Below, piece by piece: positions 59,793 to 64,000 of a DNA stretch of 64,000 bases. The stretch comes from Streptomyces sp. TBY4 (lineage in GTDB: Bacteria > Actinomycetota > Actinomycetes > Streptomycetales > Streptomycetaceae). A model generated the notes under the pieces. It was not told where the DNA came from. It saw only the letters and a program-made list of their open reading frames with translations, and did not search any database. Location: assembly GCF_024213195.1 (NCBI RefSeq), contig NZ_JANAVF010000006.1, forward strand, positions 434,001-498,000, given 5' to 3'. How positions within the stretch are numbered: the first letter of the stretch is position 1; the number at the start of each line of letters is the position of its first letter. The position numbers were made by a program, and so were the translations under genes.

Positions 59793-61312
59793 CGTCCGGC
59801 CTCCTGCGTGGTGTTCAAGATGTTCACGTCGCGGAACAGCGCGGACGGGCAGCCGTGCGAGACCGCCGCGACCTGGCCCGGCTGGGCCTTGCCGCAGTTG
59901 AAGGCCCCGCCCAGGACGTAGGTCTGCGGACCGCCGACCTTCTCCATCGAGCCCCAGAACTCCGTGGTCGTGGCCTGGTACGCGACGTCGCGGAGCTGCC
60001 CGGCCAGCCTGCCGTTCTCGATGCGGAAGAAGCGCTGCCCGGTGAACTGGAAGTTGTAGCGCTGCATGTCGATGGACCAGGAGCGGTCGCCGACCACGTA
60101 GATCCCGCGCTCCACCCCGCCGATCAGGTCCTCGGTGGAGAGCCCGCCCGGATCCGGCTGGAGCGAGACGTTCGCCATGCGCTGGACGGGCACGTGCCCG
60201 GGGGAGTCGGCGTAGGCACAGCCGTTGGAGCGGCCCAGCCCCGTCAGCTTCGCGATCCGCCGGTCCGTCTGGTAGCCGGCCAGGGTGCCGTCCTTGACCA
60301 GGTCCCAGCTCTGCGCCTCGACGCCCTCGTCGTCGTACCCGATGGTGGCCAGCCCGTGCTCGGCCGTCCGGTCGCCCGTGACGTTCATGATCGGGGAGCC
60401 GTAGGCGAGCTTGCCGAGCTGGTCGAAGGTGGCGAAGGAGGTCCCGGCGTACGCGGCCTCGTAGCCCAGCGCCCGGTCCAGCTCGGTGGCGTGGCCGATG
60501 GACTCGTGGATGGTGAGCCACAGGTTCGAGGGGTCCACCACCAGGTCGTAGCGCCCGGCCTCGACGCTCGGCGCCCGCATCTTCTCGGCGAGCAGCCCGG
60601 GGATCTCCTCCAGCTCGGCGTTCCAGTCCCAGCCGGTGCCGGTCAGGTACTCCCAGCCGCGCCCGGCCGGCGGGGCGATGGTGCGCATCGAGTCGAACTC
60701 GCCCGTGGTGGCGTTCACGGAGACGGCGGTGAGCTGCGGGTGGACGCGCACCCGCTGCTGGGTGGTGGAGGTGCCCGCGGTGTCGGCGTAGAACTTGTTC
60801 TCCTGGACCGCGAGGAGCGAGGCGTCCACGTGGGCCACCCCGTCGGCCGCCAGGAGGCGCGCGCTGAAGTCGGCGAGCAGCGCGGCCTTCTCCGTGTCCG
60901 GCACCTCGAAGGGGTTCACGTCGTAGGCGGAGATCCAGGTCTTGTCGGCGTGCACCGGCTCGTCGGCGAGCTCGACCCGCTCGTCCGAACCGGCCGCCTT
61001 GATCACCTGGGCGGAGAGCTTCGCCATGGCCACGGCCTGCGAGGCCACCCTGGCGGCGGCGTCCATGGTCAGGTCCACACCGGAGGCGAACCCCCAGCTG
61101 CCCCCGTGCACCACGCGGACCGCGTAGCCGAGGTCCGTGGTGTCGGACCCGCCGGAGGGCTTGGCGTCGCGCAGCCGCCAGGAGGCGCTGCGGATGCGTT
61201 CCAGGCGGAAGTCCGCGTGATCGGCGCCCAGCGCACGGGCCCGCGCGAGCGCCGCGTCGGCGAGCGCCCGCAGGGGCAGCGCGGCGAAGGCCGCGTCGAT
61301 GGAATGGGGCAC
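59789..61312 (-). CDS. TldD-like metallopeptidase subunit
   Basis: A 507-residue protein with the zinc motif HESIGH (HExxxH) in LWLTIHESIGHATELDRALGYE, and GGERGIYV-like GGVERGIYVVGDRSWSI and CGKAQPGQVAAVSHGCPS at the end. GTG 61312 has GGGAGGA six bases upstream; an ATG at 61351 is less likely. Active as a heterodimer with TldE, translated together. Confidence 0.94.
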   Translation of the reverse strand: MPHSIDAAFAALPLRALADAALARARALGADHADFRLERIRSASWRLRDAKPSGGSDTTDLGYAVRVVHGGSWGFASGVDLTMDAAARVASQAVAMAKLSAQVIKAAGSDERVELADEPVHADKTWISAYDVNPFEVPDTEKAALLADFSARLLAADGVAHVDASLLAVQENKFYADTAGTSTTQQRVRVHPQLTAVSVNATTGEFDSMRTIAPPAGRGWEYLTGTGWDWNAELEEIPGLLAEKMRAPSVEAGRYDLVVDPSNLWLTIHESIGHATELDRALGYEAAYAGTSFATFDQLGKLAYGSPIMNVTGDRTAEHGLATIGYDDEGVEAQSWDLVKDGTLAGYQTDRRIAKLTGLGRSNGCAYADSPGHVPVQRMANVSLQPDPGGLSTEDLIGGVERGIYVVGDRSWSIDMQRYNFQFTGQRFFRIENGRLAGQLRDVAYQATTTEFWGSMEKVGGPQTYVLGGAFNCGKAQPGQVAAVSHGCPSALFRDVNILNTTQEAGR

Positions 61313-61450
61313 GGAGGTCCTCCCGGGGGTTGGGGCAGCTGGCACGATCATGTCGCGCCACGGGTTTCCGTGCCTACATCTTTCTGTAGGGACTCGACAG
61401 ACCGCGTACCCAGGCCCTGTCGGAGCCGGATTCTCCTTAAGGGGTACTTG

Positions 61451-61460
61451 ACCTATAGGT
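61451..61460. promoter_or_regulatory. Palindrome upstream of fabG
   Basis: ACCTATAGGT, a 10-base perfect palindrome preceded by TTG, lies 37 bases before the fabG start in the only AT-rich part of the promoter. Confidence 0.35.
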
Positions 61461-61497
61461 TTTTGGTATTCAGACCGCTAGTCGAAAGGGTGATCCG

Positions 61498-62217
61498 TTG
61501 AGCCGCTCGGTTCTCGTCACCGGAGGTAACCGGGGCATCGGCCTCGCCATCGCCCGAGCCTTCGCGGAAGCGGGGGACAAGGTCGCGATCACGTACCGGT
61601 CGGGCGAGCCCCCCGCGGAGCTCACGGCCCTGGGCGTGCTGGCGGTCCGCTGCGACATCACGGACTCCGACCAGGTCGACCAGGCGTACAAGGAGATCGA
61701 GGACGCCCACGGCAACGTGGAGGTCCTCGTGGCCAACGCCGGCATCACCAAGGACACGCTGCTGATGCGCATGTCCGAGGACGACTTCGCCTCGGTCGTC
61801 GACACCAACCTCACCGGCACCTTCCGGGTGGTCAAGCGCGCGAACCGCGGCATGCTCCGCGCCAAGAAGGGCCGCGTCGTCCTGATCTCCTCGGTCGTCG
61901 GCCTGCTCGGCTCGGCCGGCCAGGCCAACTACGCCGCCTCCAAGGCGGCGCTGGTCGGCTTCGCCCGCTCCCTCGCCCGTGAGCTGGGCTCCCGCAACAT
62001 CACCTTCAACGTCGTCGCCCCCGGCTTCGTGGACACCGACATGACGAAGGTGCTCACGGACGAGCAGCGGGCCGGCATCGTCGGCCAGGTGCCCCTGGGC
62101 CGCTACGCGCAGCCCGAGGAGATCGCGGCCGCGGTCAGCTTCCTGGCGTCCGACAACGCCGCGTACATCACTGGTGCCGTCATTCCCGTTGACGGCGGAT
62201 TGGGCATGGGTCACTGA
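61498..62217 (+). CDS. fabG: 3-oxoacyl-ACP reductase
   Basis: A 239-residue SDR. TGGNRGIG cofactor loop, DITDSDQVDQAY, NAGITKDTLLMRM, catalytic Ser in ISSVVG, YAASKAA with Tyr/Lys, and IPVDGGLGMGH end. NAGITKDTLL is the FabG signature. The start is TTG 61498. It precedes the enoyl-ACP reductase gene by five bases, so the pair does two steps of fatty acid elongation. Confidence 0.95.
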   Translation: MSRSVLVTGGNRGIGLAIARAFAEAGDKVAITYRSGEPPAELTALGVLAVRCDITDSDQVDQAYKEIEDAHGNVEVLVANAGITKDTLLMRMSEDDFASVVDTNLTGTFRVVKRANRGMLRAKKGRVVLISSVVGLLGSAGQANYAASKAALVGFARSLARELGSRNITFNVVAPGFVDTDMTKVLTDEQRAGIVGQVPLGRYAQPEEIAAAVSFLASDNAAYITGAVIPVDGGLGMGH

Positions 62218-62222
62218 TCACC

Positions 62223-62996
62223 ATGAGCGGAATTCTCGACGGCAAGCGCATCCTCGTCACCGGGGTGCTGATGGAGTCCTCCATCGCGTTCCACGTCGCC
62301 AAGCTGGCGCAGGAGCAGGGCGCCGAGGTCATCCTCACCGCGTTCCCGCGGCCCACGCTGACCGAGCGCATCGCCCGCAAGCTGCCCAAGCCCGCCAAGG
62401 TCATCGAGCTCGACGTCACCAACGGTGAGCACCTGGCGCGGGTCGAGGAGCTCGTCCGCGCGGAGCTCGGCGGCCTCGACGGCGTCGTGCACTCCATCGG
62501 CTTCGCGCCGCAGGACGCCCTCGGCGGCAACTTCCTGAACACCCCGTTCGAGTCGGTCGCCACCGCCATGCACGTCTCGGCGTTCTCGCTGAAGTCGCTG
62601 ACCATGGCCTGCAAGCCGCTCTTCCCGGAGAACGAGGGCGCCTCGGTCGTCGGCCTCACCTTCGACGCGCAGTACGCGTGGCCGCAGTACGACTGGATGG
62701 GCCCGGCCAAGGCCGCCCTGGAGGCCACCAGCCGCTACCTCGCCCGTGACCTGGGCAAGGAGAAGATCCGCTGCAACATGATCTCGGCCGGCCCGATCGG
62801 CTCGATGGCCGCGAAGTCCATCCCCGGCTTCAGCGGCCTGGCGGACATCTGGGACCAGCGTTCCCCGATGGACTGGGACATGTCGGACCCGGAGCCGGCC
62901 GCGAAGGGCGTCGTCGCCCTGCTGTCGGACTGGTTCCCCAAGACCACCGGAGAGATCATCCACGTCGACGGCGGTCTGCACGCGATGGGTGCCTGA
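62223..62996 (+). CDS. fabI: Enoyl-ACP reductase, FabI/InhA type
   Basis: A 257-residue SDR-like enoyl reductase: GVLMESSIAFHVAKLAQEQGAEVILTAF, LGGLDGVVHSIGFAP, and active-site YDWMGPAKAALE (Tyr-x6-Lys). It reduces trans-2-enoyl-ACP with NADH. The homologue in mycobacteria is the isoniazid target InhA. Second gene of the fabG-fabI pair. Confidence 0.96.
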   Translation: MSGILDGKRILVTGVLMESSIAFHVAKLAQEQGAEVILTAFPRPTLTERIARKLPKPAKVIELDVTNGEHLARVEELVRAELGGLDGVVHSIGFAPQDALGGNFLNTPFESVATAMHVSAFSLKSLTMACKPLFPENEGASVVGLTFDAQYAWPQYDWMGPAKAALEATSRYLARDLGKEKIRCNMISAGPIGSMAAKSIPGFSGLADIWDQRSPMDWDMSDPEPAAKGVVALLSDWFPKTTGEIIHVDGGLHAMGA

Positions 62997-63021
62997 CCGC
63001 CCGTTCCCTCCGTACGGCGGC

Positions 63022-63052
63022 GGCCGCGCTCTCCCTTCCGGGAGGCGCGGCC
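63022..63052 (+). terminator. Terminator after fabI
   Basis: GGCCGCGC/GCGCGGCC outer stem and CTCCC/GGGAG inner stem with one bulged T and a TTCC loop. Confidence 0.7.
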
Positions 63053-63074
63053 GGCTCCTTCGCCGAGTGGTGAG

Positions 63075-63090
63075 CCCCCCCCCCCCCCCC
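63075..63090 (+). repeat. Run of 16 cytosines
   Basis: A pure C tract in the space between fabI and the secreted protein gene. It may vary in length or be a sequencing uncertainty. Confidence 0.9.
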
Positions 63091-63242
63091 GCCGTTCTGG
63101 TGTCCGGGGTGGGGGCCGTACGGGGCGACTCGATCAGATGTCCGCCCCCGGGCCGGATCCTCCCGAGTCGAAAATCAGGACATTTGCCTGCAAACTGGGC
63201 CCGTCGGGATCTTCCCGGCTCCTGCGGGGAGGAGGTACGGGA

Positions 63243-63686
63243 GTGCGCGCGAGGCGGAGCCGAGCGGTATCCCTGCTGGTCACCTCGGTGGTCCTGACCG
63301 GATTCCTGCTTCCCGGAGCCGTCGCGCAGGACGAGGTGCCCGCCCCGATGCCCGGTACGGCATCCGGTACGGACGTCCAGGCGCCGGCCGTGGTCGACCT
63401 GGCCCAGATCCCCGCCGAACCCCCCGTGCAGCCCGCGAAGCCCGCCGCCCGGGAGCTCTTCGGGGCCGACTGCGACACCGAGATCAACGGCTCGCAGGTG
63501 GTCGCCTTCTGCCACAACCCCTACCCGCAGACCGACCTGGTCCGCCTGCACGTGGAGTGCGACCGCTGGTGGGACGTGGACGGGGACGGCGCCGCCGTGG
63601 CCGTCGGTCCCGCCGGCCGGGTGGAGCTCTCCGGCCGCTGCTGGAAGGAAGTCCGCTCCGCCTGGGTCAGCCACCAGCGGCAGTGA
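63243..63686 (+). CDS. Secreted protein of unknown function
   Basis: A 147-residue protein: signal peptide RRSRAVSLLVTSVVLTGFLLPGAVAQ, a proline/alanine-rich stretch, and a compact C-terminal domain with paired cysteines (FGADCDTEINGSQVVAFCHNP, HVECDRWW, SGRCWKEV), likely two disulfides. GGGGAGGAGG seven bases before GTG 63243 sets the start. Its 3' end overlaps the convergent regulator gene by 20 bases. Confidence 0.82.
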   Translation: MRARRSRAVSLLVTSVVLTGFLLPGAVAQDEVPAPMPGTASGTDVQAPAVVDLAQIPAEPPVQPAKPAARELFGADCDTEINGSQVVAFCHNPYPQTDLVRLHVECDRWWDVDGDGAAVAVGPAGRVELSGRCWKEVRSAWVSHQRQ

Positions 63687-64000
63687 GCCCCGTGACGGCG
63701 CGCCCCGTGACGGCGGCGTCCCCCGAGGGGCGCCCCTCCTTGGCGAGGCACACGAACGGATAGCCGGCCGCCTCCGAGGCCGCCGCGTCCCCGTCCCCGC
63801 GCCGGATCGCCTCGATCAGCCGCTTGTGGTCCAGGTGCGAGGCGGGATCGAGCTCCGTCCCCACGTCGGTGCGCAGCCAGTCGGCCACCAGATCGCCGAG
63901 GTCCGCGTACAGCTCGATGAGCACCTCGTTGTGCGAAGCCGCCACCACCGCCATGTGCAGGGCCACGTCCGCCGCGATGAACGGCTCCGCGTCCCCGCCC
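63667..64000 (-). CDS. GntR-family regulator, FCD domain (partial)
   Basis: The last 111 residues of a FadR/GntR regulator: AEPFIAADVALHMAVVAASHNEVLIELYADLGDLVADWL and HKRLIEAIRRGDGDAAASEAA are FCD-domain helices. The DNA-binding domain and start lie outside the window. Ligand and targets unknown. Confidence 0.85.
   Translation of the reverse strand, partial: GGDAEPFIAADVALHMAVVAASHNEVLIELYADLGDLVADWLRTDVGTELDPASHLDHKRLIEAIRRGDGDAAASEAAGYPFVCLAKEGRPSGDAAVTGRAVTGLTAAGG

Overview
The window is about 73% GC chromosomal DNA with strong third-position GC bias, frequent GTG starts and many ATGA/GTGA start-stop overlaps. It is almost certainly from Streptomyces or a close relative. From memory, much of it runs parallel to the Streptomyces coelicolor SCO1814-SCO1875 interval (fabG/inhA, the gbn nucleoid gene, pit phosphate transport, cobalamin genes, a penicillin-binding protein), but no alignment was run.

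Layout. 1-3.2 kb: a membrane protein coupled to a NarL-type two-component system. 3.2-11.6 kb: a class B penicillin-binding protein, an acetyltransferase, a DsbA-like protein, a class V aminotransferase, an amidohydrolase, a LAETG surface protein and a CapA-like lipoprotein-type enzyme. 11.8-21 kb: late cobalamin genes, mostly on the minus strand (CobE-CobD fusion; then riboswitch, cobD/cbiB, cobQ, a 29-codon ORF, chelatase I/D, cobO, cobB), with a plus-strand ZIP metal transporter between cobC and cobB. No cobN is present. cobB carries an in-frame copy of a dispersed repeat. 21.1-29.6 kb: a pit phosphate transporter with a PHO box, a hydrolase, unknown genes, a zinc metallopeptidase, an ABC-F ATPase preceded by a seven-codon leader ORF, and the small GATC-binding-type nucleoid protein Gbn.

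29.7-39 kb: enoyl-CoA hydratase, a repeat cluster, a five-gene Asp23/AmaP-type envelope stress operon, SURF1 with an atypical SDR, a small zinc protein, a DEDDh exonuclease with BRCT, and a RING-finger protein with a TerD-like C-terminus. 39-44 kb: a TetR gene divergent from a coupled operon of an acetoacetate-decarboxylase-like protein, an SDR and two amidohydrolases, which looks like a substrate-induced catabolic unit. 44-47.7 kb: a large NACHT/leucine-rich-repeat protein whose N-terminal half is interrupted by two kinds of tandem repeat. 47.8-50.5 kb: a sterol-desaturase/alkylglycerol-monooxygenase-like gene, a lysoplasmalogenase-like gene and a zinc alcohol dehydrogenase, together suggesting ether-lipid turnover. 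50.6-64 kb: subtilase, DUF485 with a cation/acetate symporter, moaA, small conserved genes, tyrS, a TldD/TldE pair, fabG-fabI, a secreted protein and the end of a GntR/FCD regulator.

No CRISPR array, insertion sequence, rRNA or tRNA gene was recognised. The most unusual items are the RING/TerD protein, the repeat-rich NACHT protein, the ether-lipid gene trio, the ABC-F leader ORF, the cobN-less cobalamin operon with its coupled mini-ORF, and the repeat insertion inside cobB.
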